Source: Candidula unifasciata
Taxonomy: Eukaryota; Mollusca; Gastropoda; Stylommatophora; Geomitridae
DNA: 64,000 nucleotides
Assembly: GCA_905116865.2 (NCBI GenBank)
Contig: CAJHNH020008445.1
Coordinates: forward strand, 201,501-265,500
Reading direction: 5' to 3'
The notes below the pieces were generated by a model. That model was not told where the DNA came from. It did not search any database and saw only the letters and a program-made list of their open reading frames with translations. The translations under genes were made by a program, and so were the position numbers. Below, piece by piece: positions 1 through 11,265 of this stretch (the stretch's first letter is position 1; the number at the start of each line of letters is the position of its first letter).

Positions 1-60
1 CGTTTGGCAAACATACTCATGTTCCTAATGAGTTTTGATAACCTTTTTTCACTCAAGCGT

Positions 61-247
61 TTGGGGGCGGGCTGATGAGAGCCACAAGGACACATCACCT
101 CTGGGGGCCGCCAAACTCCGAGATCCCCTGACAGCTCTCTTAATGCTCATTTGAGACATTATCCGTGGCGCACGACGGTCTTGCGCGAGGTTCCGTACAA
201 CCAGGATAGTGAAGGACTGGCGCCCGAGTGACGTACGGAGTATCTCC
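61..247 (+). repeat. Dispersed ~190-200 bp repeat, copy A
   Basis: This segment aligns by eye with 9511-9710 in the same orientation. Shared landmarks are a G-rich start with GGGCTGAT, then CCAAACTC/CCAACTC, GAGATC, CATTATCC, GCGCAC and a final GAGTATCTC. No coding potential is seen. The two copies are clearly diverged, so this is an old interspersed repeat of unknown class. Confidence 0.55.
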
Positions 248-319
248 TTATACACATCATGTTGGACTTAACTTTCCCTCACGCCTGTGACATAAATCAC
301 CGCGCCACTGTTTGATATA

Positions 320-1090
320 GTCATATGAAAGGTTTAGGTGATAAAGAACTAAGGGAAATGGTATCCTGTTTCAATTTCAGCATTGGTTGGTTCCAGTGGA
401 GTGGCTGCATAGTTACCTCATACCACACCTGAAGCCAAGTAAAGATCATACCAAATTTAATGGTTATAGAATGATTATTTCATAAATTACATTTGATAGG
501 ATTCTGGAAAAGATGGGGCAAGCAAATTACCGGATTACTTAGACAAATATAGACTTTTACTAAGAGGATTAGGAAGCTGCTGACCAAGCACAGATTTTTG
601 GGCAGATGCTGCAATCCTGGCTTATGATGTATTATGAGGGGTTTCAGCGTGAAACAATGGTGTCAGCACTTGATTTAGAAGAAGTATATAACAAGATTAG
701 GTATGACATTTGACTGTACACACTTATGGATTTTGAAGTCATTACCTGGATCATCAACTGGATTGCAGCTGTCAAGTAAGAATAACAGACTGATTTTTGC
801 CTAGGCTTGTGGAGCTCTGAATCCTGTAGTAATGTACCTGGCCTTCCACAAGGATCTACCATTTTCCCAGTGCTTTTCAATTTGTATACAAGCAGGACAG
901 TGGCATTTGAGGCAGTGGGTATAAAGAGAATCTTGATTTTTGCTGATGATATTTTAGTCTACACAGAGAAGAGAAATAGAATGAAAAGTTCTATAAAACT
1001 GCAGGCCATGGTAGAAAAGGTAGGTGAGTGGTGTAAAGAAACAGGTTTTAGCATCAACCCAGATATCATATCATATCATCATCCCATGCT
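320..1090 (+). pseudogene. F3 jockey-like LINE: broken reverse transcriptase
   Basis: This is a decayed reverse transcriptase. In shifting frames it shows an N-terminal stretch around 325-420 like the one at 59822 (KELREM then a FN.SI pattern). Motif A follows (LDLEEVYNKIRYDI, about 672-712). The motif-B-like PGLPQGSTIFPVLFNLYTS is at about 837-893 and the catalytic FADDILVY at about 939-962. Several stops and frameshifts make it non-functional. It belongs to the same family as the copies at 20263-22932, 45060-46535 and 58450-63720. It lies upstream of the first recognised PEX11 exon. Confidence 0.75.
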
Positions 1091-1254
1091 GTTGACTGTC
1101 AGATCAGCTCTCTTCACCTATGACAGCCAAATGCTTTGCACTTCATGAATGCATGCCTAGGACCTGTCCAGTAAAAGTTCTGTATCCAGGTCTTTTTTGG
1201 TCAGCCTCTTCTCCTCTTCCCCTCTACAAAGCCCTGTAGTATTGATTTGCTGTT

Positions 1255-1681
1255 ATAACAAGCGGCTCACAATGGAAACACTGTAAAAATAGCATTAGCA
1301 TCGCTGGATACTCAAGAGTTCACATGTGTGCGCATACTGAGTGATTCGGTGAATATGCTCATGAAAATGGAGGTTGAGCTCGTCATGCAGGAATGACTTG
1401 TATCACTAAGCATTTTACAAATAGCTGGCCTAACTTTAATCTTTTTGTCGGATTATGTTAATGTTCACAGCAGTGAACGTGTAGATTATCTGGCAAACTC
1501 TGGAGTTTCTATGACTGGCCCGGGACTGGAAAAAAGCAATGTTATCAGCAACATGCACAGCACTAACCACATAGACGAAGATGACAAAGGACATGGCTAC
1601 ATATCCATGTCCAGGTTGACTGACATGAGGATGAAACCTGGAGTGGTAAGAAATTACCACTTCATCAAAGTTTTTGAGTAA
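1255..1681 (+). pseudogene. F5 LINE: RNase H domain relic
   Basis: Translation gives a degraded RNase H C-terminal half. A LSDSVNMLMKM-like stretch at about 1335-1375 resembles the third catalytic Asp region. SERVDYLANSGVSMTGPG at about 1470-1524 corresponds to the usual final motif, where a GNERADxLA pattern is expected. The F5 copy at 19135-19432 carries the region that normally follows. Internal stops show it is dead. Family assignment rests on pattern recognition only. Confidence 0.6.
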
Positions 1682-1907
1682 TTAACACAAAACATGCATC
1701 TTGAGCCATTTTACACTTGTTGAAGTATTTAGCAGGAAATAGAACACCTGTGAACATGCCTTAAGTGCTGTGATGATTAACCTCATTAATCACTATATTG
1801 TTCAAGGTAAGGACTTTCTGGCTGACTGTGGATAAGCATTGCAGGGACTATTTTTTAAATATTTGCCTACCTGTTCTTGGTACAACATTTTTCTTATGTT
1901 TTCATAG

Positions 1908-2023
1908 ATTGTCACAGTATGTGAGCAAGTTCAGTGCATGGTATTTACACAAATATGGTGTGGCTCCAGAAGCAGTCATTAAACTTCAGCGACTTAGCAG
2001 CGCTTTGAGCACAACCAGGAAGT
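1908..2023 (+). CDS. PEX11: PEX11-type peroxisomal membrane protein, exon A (partial gene)
   Basis: This exon encodes 38 complete codons beginning LSQYVSKFSAWYL and ending LSSALSTTRK. It matches the conserved N-terminal part of PEX11 proteins, an amphipathic region followed by the STTRK-like motif. PEX11 proteins sit in the peroxisome membrane and drive its elongation and division. A pyrimidine-rich tract and AG (1906-1907) precede the exon, and GTAAGT at 2024 follows it. It starts with the third base of a codon and ends with one base of the next. T plus TT from 7393-7394 gives Phe, so STTRK-F-LRLGK reads through as expected for the family. The short first exon with the start Met (about 17-20 residues in relatives) was not found and is probably left of the window. 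Confidence 0.88.
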
Positions 2024-2284
2024 GTAAGTAAAATTCTTGTACAGATCATGTACAGCATAATACATGATTTTATATCCTGACTTCTTTTCATGTCACCAAA
2101 GATTCAAGAATTTTCTCTCACTGTTTTTCAGTATCTCTTTTTTGATTAATTTTGTAATCATCATGTGTCTGCCAATCTCTCAAATCAATTTATGGTTTTG
2201 GACAAAGAAGACACAAACAATGTATTGTATTGAAGTAAATAAATGAACCCTTGGAACTGAAACACAAAATCTACTGCATTCACA

Positions 2285-3183
2285 AACTTGTCTTTTTCAC
2301 CAGGGTAACCGCAGTGAATATATTATGAGATCTTTAATTGATATGCCCGGAATCGTGGTTGGTGGGCACAATATAAACAATTTACGTTATGCTGATGACA
2401 CAGTCTTGATAGCAACAAGTCAGAAAGAATTACAGGAAATGATAGACATTGTGGTGTTAGAAAGTGGAAGAATGGGCCTCAGTTTGAATAATGGGAAGAC
2501 AGAAGTAATGGTGGTATCAAAGAAACAAATTATTCCTAAATGTGTAATAAAAGTCAATGGTGTTATTTTAAGACAAGTACAGAAATTTAAGTATCTGGGC
2601 ACATGGATAAACATCAGATGGAAGATGCATAACTGAAATAAGAAACAGAATTGGACAGGCAAAAAACTGCATTTTATAAAATGAAAAACATCTTGTGCAA
2701 TATATCCTTGTCATTGAGAGTTAGAAAAAAGAATTCTTGCTTGCTACATACATCCAGTTTTAACATATGGATGTGAATCCTGGACAATCAGTAGGCAGGC
2801 CAAACAATTTTAGAGGCCTCAGAGATGTGGTTTTACAGAAGAATCTTATGCTTAGAATACCTTGGACAGACAAAAAGAGCAACCAAGAGGTTTTAAAGAG
2901 AGGCGGGAGCCCGAAGACAACTTATCACTGACATCAGAAGGAGACAGTCATCATTTTTCGGCATGTTATGAGAAGAGGGAAAATAGAACATGTTGTGACC
3001 ACTGGAAAGATCTGTGGAAGGAGGGATAGAGGAAGACAACGAGAGAAGATGCTTGACAGTCTTGTTGCATGGCATGGAGGTGTGTCGGCACACGAACTGA
3101 TACATGCTGCAGGAGATCGCGGATTATGGAGAGGCATGATCACCCACGCCAGTCGGCAAGGCACCTGATGATGATGATGATGA
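2285..3183 (+). pseudogene. F1 LINE: RT palm to 3' end, GAT-repeat tail
   Basis: A 5'-truncated non-LTR retrotransposon lies in the PEX11 intron. Translation shows the RT catalytic motif LRYADDTVLIA (about 2382-2414) and then NNGKTEVMVVSKK and QKFKYLGTW. In other frames come TYGCESWTI (about 2765-2795) and MRRGKIEHVVTTGKICGRR (2968-3024). It closes with RDRGRQREKMLD and a GATGATGATGATGA tail at about 3168-3182. Frameshifts near 2640 and 2900 inactivate it. The copy at 46830-47398 is very similar over the last ~400 bp. The orientation is the same as PEX11. Confidence 0.82.
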
Positions 3184-3695
3184 ACCGCAGTGCATGTCCT
3201 TTTGTCTGCATAATTCTGGGCTAAAGCGGCTGATATGTGATGCTTCTGCAAATCTCAGTAATCTACGGTTGGCTGAACTGTAAATAATTTGAAATGCATC
3301 ATCCTTGTTTACAATGTGCCCAACATTTAGAATATGGCACGCAGTTGCTGATGATGGATTTTTTCAGACTTCATAACATTAAAATTTATTTAAAGTAATT
3401 GTAAAATTATAGTTCGTTCAATAGTTTATAAACACACATGCGAGCAATTGATTTTTTCTTGCAAAGTCGTACAGTTAGGCTAAAATAAGCCGTTGATCAA
3501 GGTTGTTTAGTCAAAGCGCATGCGCAAATTAGTGTTGAGTTATTGTGTCATATAGCTAGCTTATAAAAGCTGACATAGACATTAGTTTCAAAATGAATTT
3601 GAAATGCAGTTTTATAACTATGCAAAAGGTTACCGTTTTACTTTACCAGCACTTCCTCAGGGAATCTAAGATAAGTCATTTGTATTGTAATATTC

Positions 3696-4790
3696 ATGAC
3701 CCAGAATAAACAAACACTGTTGGCACTTGGTTTTGGATATAGCATCCATTGGATTAGACAGGACACATACACTTATGTCAAGCAAGGAATGAAAAGGAAA
3801 GTTGACGACTTTGATTTAGATGTCATTAAATGTGGGATCTTAAAAATGTTAGAGACACATCAGCTTATTACTCTCCAAAAACTGAAATTAACATTGAAAT
3901 CACAATTCAGTATTGACATTTCAAAAAGTAGTCTGTGGAAATTTGCAAGAGCCACCGGGTTCAAATTCAGGAAAACTAGGTGGAAAGAATATTATTTGTG
4001 AAAAGCCACATTTGATTGCTCGTCGAAGCAAAAACCTTGGACAGATCCGTGAGCGACGGAGGCAAGGCTAGGATATTGTATATTTGGATGAATCACCATA
4101 CCTGTGCTACAGAATGGCAATCAGTACATGGTGAACAGAAAAGAAACATTCCAAGCAGCAAAGGCCAGCGCATTGTACTCACTTTTGCAGGAAGCAGTGA
4201 AAAAGGCCTTATCCATGATGCTGGACCTATTTTCCAATAAAAAAGCACGGATGAAGGCCTTCAACACTGAAATGAATAGACATATTTTCAGACATTATAT
4301 GGATAATGATCTTTTTCCAATTCTGGACAGACTATCATGCCTAGTAATGGGTAATGCAGTCTACCCTGCCGTATCAGAGAAAGACAAAGTAAACACATCC
4401 TCAAATTAAAAAAAACCAAAATTAGGACATGGCTTGCTGTGGAGAAAGTCAATTTTGACGACACATATTTAAAAGCACAGTTGTTGCAGCTGGTGGGAAA
4501 AACAGTTAAGACAAAAGTGTATCACACTGACAGAATCATTAATGCAACTCCCTGCATATCACTCACACCTCAACCCGCAGATAGAGTTTTTTTGGGCTAA
4601 AGTCAAAAGACACGTTGGCAAAAAGTGCAGTACATTAAAAATATGTGATGCTGAAGTTCTGATACGAGTCCGTCTGAAAAACAGATATTCATTTCTGGAA
4701 AAAGTGTGTTGAACATGTGCTCCAAAAGAAAGATTAGTACTGACACCGAGATGGATTATAATTTGTTCAAACAGTAATGATTATCAACCT
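3696..4790 (+). pseudogene. DDE (IS630/mariner-like) transposase relic
   Basis: The first frame (3696-4001) contains a winged-helix-like DNA-binding region: DDFDLDVIKCGILKML, then SKSSLWKFARATGFKFRKT. A probable first catalytic Asp region (YLDES-like, about 4080-4095) follows in another frame. After it come NRHIFRHYMDNDLFP, then KTKIRTWLAVEKVNFDD. Near 4545-4600 a LPAYHSHLNPQIEFFWAKVK stretch gives the usual HxxLNPIE-type motif, and a WKKCVEHV-like end lies near 4700. These match an IS630/Tc1-mariner-related transposase family in order. Multiple frameshifts and stops disable it. Terminal inverted repeats were not identified. Confidence 0.65.
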
Positions 4791-4929
4791 TTTGCGATCT
4801 TTAGATTTTGAATGATTAAAACCATTTTTAGATGAGTTGTTGAATATCATCAACCCTTTAGGTATATCTACAGTTGCAGCAAATACATCTCCATATCCAA
4901 ACGTGTCAACCATTGTGTTGTGCGGTTAA

Positions 4930-5325
4930 GAATTGCCCTGGGGTCTAATGGCGACCGTAGGGGAATACTAACTGTTGCATATTGGGGACATGTTTACAAT
5001 TGAACGAGGCAGACAGATTGAGTGGATCTGCACCACTGCATGATGAATTGATACATGACAAAGCAGATGTGGACAAGGCTCTTTGGAAACAAGTAACGAA
5101 GTCAGAAGAGAACATATTGTCACGGCCTGGAGAGAATGATACACCTGGGTGTGACAAAATTTCTTGGCCGGCAAACTACACTCAGAGGAAAGGCAAGATG
5201 GACATATAATCAGACAGTCTGGTACCATTAGTATTGGAACTCTGCACTGGCTGCTGAAGATAGGACAGAGGGCATATGGGAATGCCCCAAGTGCTGTGAT
5301 GTTTTTGACTCAGTCCAACTCAGCT
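4930..5325 (+). pseudogene. F3 LINE: C-terminal fragment
   Basis: Translation gives NEADRLSGSAPLHDELIHDKADVDKALW-type sequence and then ECPKCCDVFD around 5280-5310. The same order occurs on the - strand at 21535-21790, where it ends VCPECCDVNS. It is the tail end of the RNase H region plus the Cys motif of the F3 family, cut off from its own RT. Frames shift at about 5150. Confidence 0.6.
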
Positions 5326-5699
5326 TAATTGAACATAAATGACAACAAATAAATTTAGTTCACTTATAAATGTGTTATGAAGACACACCTCTGAAAAAAG
5401 AAAATTATAATCAGGAAATTCAGATGTTTATTGTAAAATCTTAAAGTTCACACTTCTTATTTACAATGGTTTAAAAATGTCAAAGAAATTGGCCGATATT
5501 TACCAGTCTGAGCATGTATGGACTAAGGAATGCCACTTTTTGTGTGTCTTCCATCTTCTAAGGCTGCATACCAAAAAAATCATTGTGATCTAACAGGCAT
5601 TTCCTGAAAAAATGGCTTTCAAGTGTGTTTATGAATTGTTGAATGAACTATAGAAACATAGGGAAATAATTGTAATGAATTATTTACTTTCGTCTCTAG

Positions 5700-6240
5700 T
5701 GTGCTTGACCTGTTGTTGGTGTCTTCAGTATATTTGTCTTTTAATAACATATTTGTAGTTGAACCCTTGCTGCTATATTTGCTAAATCATCTGTTTCCTC
5801 TGCATGCCATTGCTGTTTTTACCTAATAGAACAATATCATCAGCAAAATCAAGATCTTCCAACTATGTGTTCTCCACCCAGTCAACGATGGTGTTTCCAG
5901 TACAACATTATTTCATCACCCAGTCAGTGGTTATACCAAATAACAAACAATATAAAATGAATCTGTTTCACTCTGATATCAGCTTCAAACCAATCACTTC
6001 AACATTTGTCTGTTGTCATTGCACACTCTTAATCTTCATAAATTGACGTAATTGTTTATTTTTATTTTTATTGGTATATCATAGCATTACAAAATTCTCC
6101 ACAATGAAGTTCTGTGTAATCTGTCAAAAGCCTTCTTAAAGACAATGAAATTCAAAATAAGAGGTGGTTGTTTTTCAATGAATTTCCTCAAGAATAAGTC
6201 TCAGAGTGAATATTTGATCTAAGCAGCTTAGTTCCTCTCT
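5700..6240 (-). pseudogene. RT fragment of a further LINE family
   Basis: Reading the - strand, an FKKAFDRLHRTSLWRIL-like RT motif A lies near 6090-6150. A DFADDIVLLGKN-like catalytic motif follows near 5830-5865. The order and spacing are right for a reverse transcriptase, but stops and frameshifts are frequent. It sits inside the PEX11 intron, antisense to that gene. Confidence 0.5.
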
Positions 6241-6282
6241 CAGGATTTTGTCTGTACCCATTTAATTTTATTGAGAATTATT

Positions 6283-7340
6283 TTACAAAAAAGTCTTTGA
6301 CATTACTTCTTCTTCTTCTTCTTCTTCTTCACTTCCTCTTTTACCGCTGTGGGTGTCGAGGGAGATATAAGGTTCTGTTTCTGGCTCTTCTGGCCGCCTC
6401 GACCATAGGCACATCGTGCTGTTGTTGAGCTTCTCTGATGTTATCCTTCCATCTTGTTCTTGGTCTACCTCTTGCTCTATGACCTTCTTCTCTTTCCATG
6501 TATGTTTTGTATGGTATGGTGTCACAAGGCATTCTCTCTAAGTGGGCAAACCATTTCACTTGCTGTCTTTGTATGTAATTTAGAATTGGTTCTGTGCCGA
6601 CTTTTTCTCTTATGATCTCATTCCTGATCTTATCTCTTATGGTCACTCCTACAGCCCTTCTTTTCCATGGTTACTAATTTTCTTTAATGGTTTGTTGTGA
6701 GTGACCATGTCTGGCATTGGTAGCACAGAGTTGGAATAAATATGCTTTGAATAAGATGCCTCTTTGTGCTGATTGGGATTGTCTTATGCTGTCCCAATAC
6801 TTGGTTTGCTTTACTGCATCTAATGTTAATTTCTTTATCCAATTTCCCATCTTCGGTAAATGTAGTTCCCAGATATTTAAACTCAGATGCCTGTTTAATG
6901 CCTTTGTTCTCTATTGCTATGTTTAGATCTGTCTTCTTTTTTTCCTATTGACATTACTTCTGTCTTTTCAGTGTTGATTCTCATATTATTTGTTTTACAT
7001 TCTTCATTCATGGATGTTAGATGTTGTTGCAGTTTCATGGCTGTATCTGCTATCAAGGCCTGGTCATCTGCAAAGAGTAATTCGTTGATCTTACCAACAT
7101 TTTCATTCATAGGCTTGGCATTCTTGCATATACTGTCGATGTTGGTGATAAACAGCAGTGGTGATAAGGATTACCCCTGTCTTTCTCCAGATGTATCTGT
7201 GAATGGATGAGATATTCCCTGATTTATTCTAACTACACTTCTACAATCCCTGTATAAACTTTTGTACACTTCGATGAGGTGTTCGCTTACTCCATATCTT
7301 GCCATTACTTTCCATGATAATTGTTTGACATTACTGATAA
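6283..7340 (-). pseudogene. F2 LINE: RT to 3' end, AAG-repeat tail
   Basis: The - strand encodes ARYGVSEHLIEVYKSLYRDC (about 7240-7300) and then NELLFADDQALIADTAMK with the catalytic FADD near 7065-7080. INTEKTEVMSIGKK follows. A C-terminal part (6341-6646) includes IRDKIRNEIIREKVGTEPIL and QRQQVKWFAHLERMP. The coding part ends near a GAAGAAGAAG tail (6307-6330). A frameshift separates the parts. The organisation matches the F2 copies at 16090, 26680, 38335 and 50240. Confidence 0.78.
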
Positions 7341-7392
7341 CAGAATAAATGATTAGACTAAGTCTAACTTATTTTTATATTTGATTCTCTAG

Positions 7393-7958
7393 TTTTACGA
7401 CTGGGAAAGAGTATAGATTTCCTTCATGGAGCCCTTTGCAGTTTACATTTAACGGATTCTGCTCTTCGCTGGTGCATTACTTTGTCAAAACTGAATCAGT
7501 CGGTTTATCTGTTTTTTGATCACATTATTTTGGCAGGAAGAATAGGATTGGCTTCAATTGACAAGGATAAATGGGTTACACTGTCAGCACGCTTTTGGAT
7601 TGTCACTTTAATACTTAATTTGGTTCGTGATATTTATGAAATTGTTAAGATTTTTATGCAAGAATATAAACTGCAAGCAGCAAAACTATCACGAAGTCAT
7701 TACAAGAATGGTGCATCGGAACATAGACAACTTACCAAGCCAATTCTTACAAATACACAGATTATGAAAAAATGCATTCTAGAAAACCAGCCAGTTTTTT
7801 TGGACTTCATAAAGAATCTTAGTGATTTGGTTCTTCCACTTGAAACATTAGGCCATGTCAAAGTTTCACCTGGTCTCCAAGGTTTAGTTGGAAGCATATC
7901 ATCTGTTATATCAATAGCATCATCATGGAACCCATTGTTAAGACTTGTGCCATCGTAA
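7393..7958 (+). CDS. PEX11: PEX11-type peroxisomal membrane protein, last exon
   Basis: The exon follows a TTCTCTAG acceptor. It encodes about 187 residues: LRLGKSIDFLHGALCSLHL, then CITLSKLNQSVYLFFDHII, RIGLASIDKDKW, and LILNLVRDIYEI. The C-terminal hydrophobic segment is GLVGSISSVISIASSW, and the protein ends LLRLVPS at a TAA stop (7956-7958). The order and motifs are those of the PEX11 A/B type: the LRLG..D motif, a first membrane-associated segment around FFDHII, the NL.RD.YEI motif, and a C-terminal membrane helix. The two exons give 227 residues, so with the missing N-terminus the length fits the family's ~245-260. No frame damage is seen, so the gene looks intact. The intron between the exons is 5,369 bp and full of LINE debris. 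Confidence 0.9.
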
Positions 7959-8088
7959 CATTTTCTGTACATTGGTTCTGAGAGTTTTCAAGTTTTTACA
8001 ATTTGTTATACCATAATATGATATTATAGTTAAGTAAAATCCTTATATTTTTTAATCAGAATTCATGTCTTCCAGTTAAAATCTGTTA

Positions 8089-8094
8089 AATAAA
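8089..8094 (+). promoter_or_regulatory. Probable poly(A) signal of PEX11
   Basis: A perfect AATAAA lies 131 bp after the PEX11 stop codon in an AT-rich 3' UTR. It is the first canonical signal found downstream of the stop. Confidence 0.55.
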
Positions 8095-8099
8095 CAGAA

Positions 8100-9410
8100 T
8101 TTAAATGTTACAAAAACAAATAATAATTTTTTGGTTTGCATTCACTGGCTGTGAACTCTGATGGCCTGGTTGTTCATGCCAGAACCTGAGTTTTGTGTGT
8201 ACATCTGTTTTACTGGCTTGGTAATCTGGTAATCTTGTAATCTTGAGTTTCAGCTTCAAAGCAAACAGGTCACCCCATAATTGCTCCACTCCTGTGCCAA
8301 CAAAAACCGCACAAAATGTTTATCACAGTCCCTTGTGGAAAGATTGACAGACTGCTGTCTCAGCAAATGGGTTAGCATACACATGCATTAAAAGCATACT
8401 GTAGCCACCCGAAGTGCTAACACAAACAGTCAGACATTAGAATTGCAGTTCATCATGGATGGTAGCACTAGTGACTAGCAGAAGTCACCAACAGATCAGC
8501 AGTTGCACACGCGATCAATTTTAATCATATAATGGCACCACCAATATTGACAACCGGCATCGCGCCATTTTCAGAATCTACAATTCACACCACCAGGTTA
8601 GTCACTGTCCAAAAACATTCCAAATGAAATCTGCAGCACCCAGTGTCACACGATGCACTCAGCTCAGAAGCTGGGCAACGAAACTATATCAATCCAGTCT
8701 ACAAATGGAGCAAAAATGCAATGGCCACCGTCTGGCAGAAGCAAAAAAATTTGCCATGGCTAAAAAAAAAGTGGCCATGCCTAGCGTCCATTTTGACCAG
8801 AAGCATTATGTGAGGGTTAATAAATGGTCATCCTGGCTTATTTATGTGCAGTATTTTGTTCCTTGCCTCTCGAGCATCTGAACCCGGACTTCCAAGTAAG
8901 ATGCCGATCCTGTCTCTTGGATGACTGTAGCCACTATTTTGTGGCACATGACCTTGTCTTATTTGTGTGGTGTCTTCTTTATCCCTTTTCTCTACACATA
9001 TTGCCCCTAGAGAATCCATCCAAGACAGTCACACACAGACTAGGAGAAGACAGGGACAGAACATGGGCACTCCCTGCCATTCACTAAGGCTTCTAAAAAA
9101 GGCAGAGCCAAAACATGACACAGTGATCCTGGGCTCACCCAAGGAATTGTCAGGTCCTGCATATGGCTGCTTAACCTCACATCCTTATGTTAAGCTTCCC
9201 ACTCATCACGGGCTGCAGCTTTTGATGTCTTTAGGAAGCAGCTCGCAGATCCAGTACTTTGATGACTACACAGATGGGCAAAATCTTCCTAAGCACATTA
9301 GACACTTTTAACGTAGCTGCATTAGGACACGAAGCATGAATTAGAGGAAAAGCATGCATCAGGCTTGGCTTTTCCTTATGGTCCTGACATTATGAACAGT
9401 GGGGCCAGTG
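8100..9410. other. Intergenic, no gene recognised
   Basis: Only short overlapping open frames occur here on both strands (for example 8624-8881 and 8967-9311). None shows a recognised motif or splice pattern. I see no coding or transposon signature. Confidence 0.5.
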
Positions 9411-9412
9411 GT

Positions 9413-9505
9413 AGCAGACATTTGAACCTTTCTATCACACAGTAGGACAATTTATAGTCAGACATCTGAACCTTGTCTATCACAGAATAGGACATTTTAC
9501 GGTCG
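9413..9505. repeat. Tandem duplication, ~46 bp unit
   Basis: Two adjacent imperfect copies of a unit contain GACAT(T/C)TGAACCTT, CTATCACA, AGGACA and TT(A/T)TAGTC-like ends. No function is evident. Confidence 0.5.
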
Positions 9506-9510
9506 GACTG

Positions 9511-9710
9511 AGGGGGGTGGGCTGATTAATGCCAGAGGATTTATAGAGACTACATCTTCGAGGCCACCAACTCTGAGATCTCCTGCCAGCTTGATTTATT
9601 CCGATGTAAGCCATTATCCATAGCGCACAACAATGTGGGGCTATCTTGTATGAGGATCTGTAAAACCAGCACAGAGTATTAGTGCCCTGGGTGAAGTACA
9701 GAGTATCTCA
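9511..9710 (+). repeat. Dispersed ~190-200 bp repeat, copy B
   Basis: Diverged second copy of the repeat at 61-247, same orientation. Shared landmarks include GGGCTGATTAATGCC-like start, CCAACTCTGAGATC, CATTATCC and GAGTATCTC. Confidence 0.55.
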
Positions 9711-10375
9711 ACTCTGACTGAAATTACTATGCTACGAAGTTATTTGAAATTATGCATTTTTATTTATACAGTTTCAAATATAATGTCATTTTAAATATGT
9801 TATGCACTTTTTAATATATTTCTTTTAATCAAAAGTTACTATTCTTCAGTGATGTTTCCTAAATTAGATCTTTTTGTATTTAGTTGAAAGATACTGCTGT
9901 AACAAAGCAGAGTATTCAGCTCAGGGCCAGACGTAGACTCGATGAGGCCCGATATTGTTTTAAATTTTACCAATTAATCTCAGAAAAATGTGAATTAAAT
10001 AAGTTAATTGAAGTTGGAAGTTGATGCATAGCAAGCTGATTATTTTATTCAATTTAAATTAGCTACAGGTTAGAATAAATAAAACCCAGAGATAATTTAC
10101 TCAAACAAATATTAATAGAGCTTTAAAATTTTGGGGGATTATGATTTTAAATATATAAAAAGAAAATTGCATTTGTCAGCGAAAAAAATGAAATCTTTTT
10201 AGGTGCTTATGTCGTATCTTAGTTAGCTTGTGCCTAAATCCAGCATGGATGTATTTTGACTAAACATTCTCTTTGCTTCATTCATGCTTTGGTTTTACAA
10301 TTCTTTTCCTGTCCATGCATGCATATTTATCAGTTTTGAAATTAAATCTTCAGATTTGAAAACAGTTTTGAAAGT
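9711..10375. other. AT-rich intergenic DNA
   Basis: AT-rich sequence with no open frame or motif I can assign. Confidence 0.5.
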
Positions 10376-10601
10376 AACATTATATTTAATAAACAAGTAG
10401 TTATGTGTTGATTAGCACTCATAGAAAGAAGTAGAAAGATAGAAGGATAATCTAGACAACATGCACATTCGAAAGCTGTCGGTAACTGTAGCTTTCAATT
10501 TCATTTGGGGGGGGGGGGGGGAATTTAGTGTGTCCAATTTTTCGACTTCTTTCTATGAGTGCTGATCAGCACTTGTCTGCTTGTTTATTTAATACAATGT
10601 T
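10376..10601. mobile_element. Palindromic miniature element with internal poly-G
   Basis: The two ends form an imperfect inverted repeat of about 65 bp. The left arm starts AACATTATATTTAATAAACA and runs to TAGCACTCATAGAAAGAAGT. The right arm read in reverse starts AACATTGTATTAAATAAACA and contains CAGCACTCATAGAAAGAAGT. The loop holds a run of 15 G (10507-10521). No transposase is present. A clear target duplication was not found. It is probably a MITE-like non-autonomous DNA element. Confidence 0.65.
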
Positions 10602-10919
10602 CTCCATCTCTTTATTACATAAGCAGATTTAAAAAAGTGTACTTTAAAAAAAAAAAATCTGTACAGATGACCCCAAGTAAAGTGTAGAGCTAAGTTTTAT
10701 CTTATGGTTCCTCTGAATATATTTTCTGTTCTTTTCAGCCATGGCAGTTTGAATTCCTTGTTTGGAATATTAAATCTTTTTTGATAATTTTGCTTCACTA
10801 TGGGAAGGTTTATAAATAAGTAACTTTGTATTCAGAGAGCTTAAATAAAGAAAGTCTTGAAAATAAAAAAATTTTATGGTTTAAAACAATCCTTCAGGAG
10901 GGATTGGAGTTGGTTCTCA

Positions 10920-11255
10920 TTGAATAAATAACTTATATTATGCTGATGACACTAACTTGATAGCAATAAGTCAAAAGGTACTGCAGATAGTAATGGATAC
11001 AGTGGTTGTATAAAAAAAGAAATGGGCCTCAGCTTGAGTAATCAGAAGATGGAAGTAATCATAATATCAAGGCAATGGATTGGGCCTTTGTCTACAGTAC
11101 CTTTTATTGTAGGCATGTACAGACATTTAAGTATCTAGGCACATAGATAACATCAGTTAGCTGATGAATCACAGGTAGTTAACAAAATGGTTTTAAAAAG
11201 TATTTTTTTTTATATAAACTGAAGAACATCCTATGCAATAAATCCAAGCCTTCTT
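10920..11255 (+). pseudogene. F1 LINE: degraded RT fragment
   Basis: A frame around 10935-10975 reads YADDTNLIAISQK, the F1 catalytic motif, followed by VQTFKYLGT near 11115-11140 and LKNILCNKS near 11220-11245. Stops are numerous. It abuts an oppositely oriented relic at 11266. Confidence 0.6.
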
Positions 11256-11265
11256 CTAATAATCT

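Noticed and set aside
61..90. Hammerhead ribozyme (CTGATGAG)
   Set aside because: The core word is present, but no matching GAAA segment or flanking stems were found nearby. The CTGATGATGATG words at LINE ends are simple-repeat tails.
1787..1806. Candidate first exon of PEX11 ending at TTCAAG|GTAAGG
   Set aside because: The donor site is good and the phase could fit, but the required frame has a stop at 1787 and no start codon, and no PEX11-like residues.
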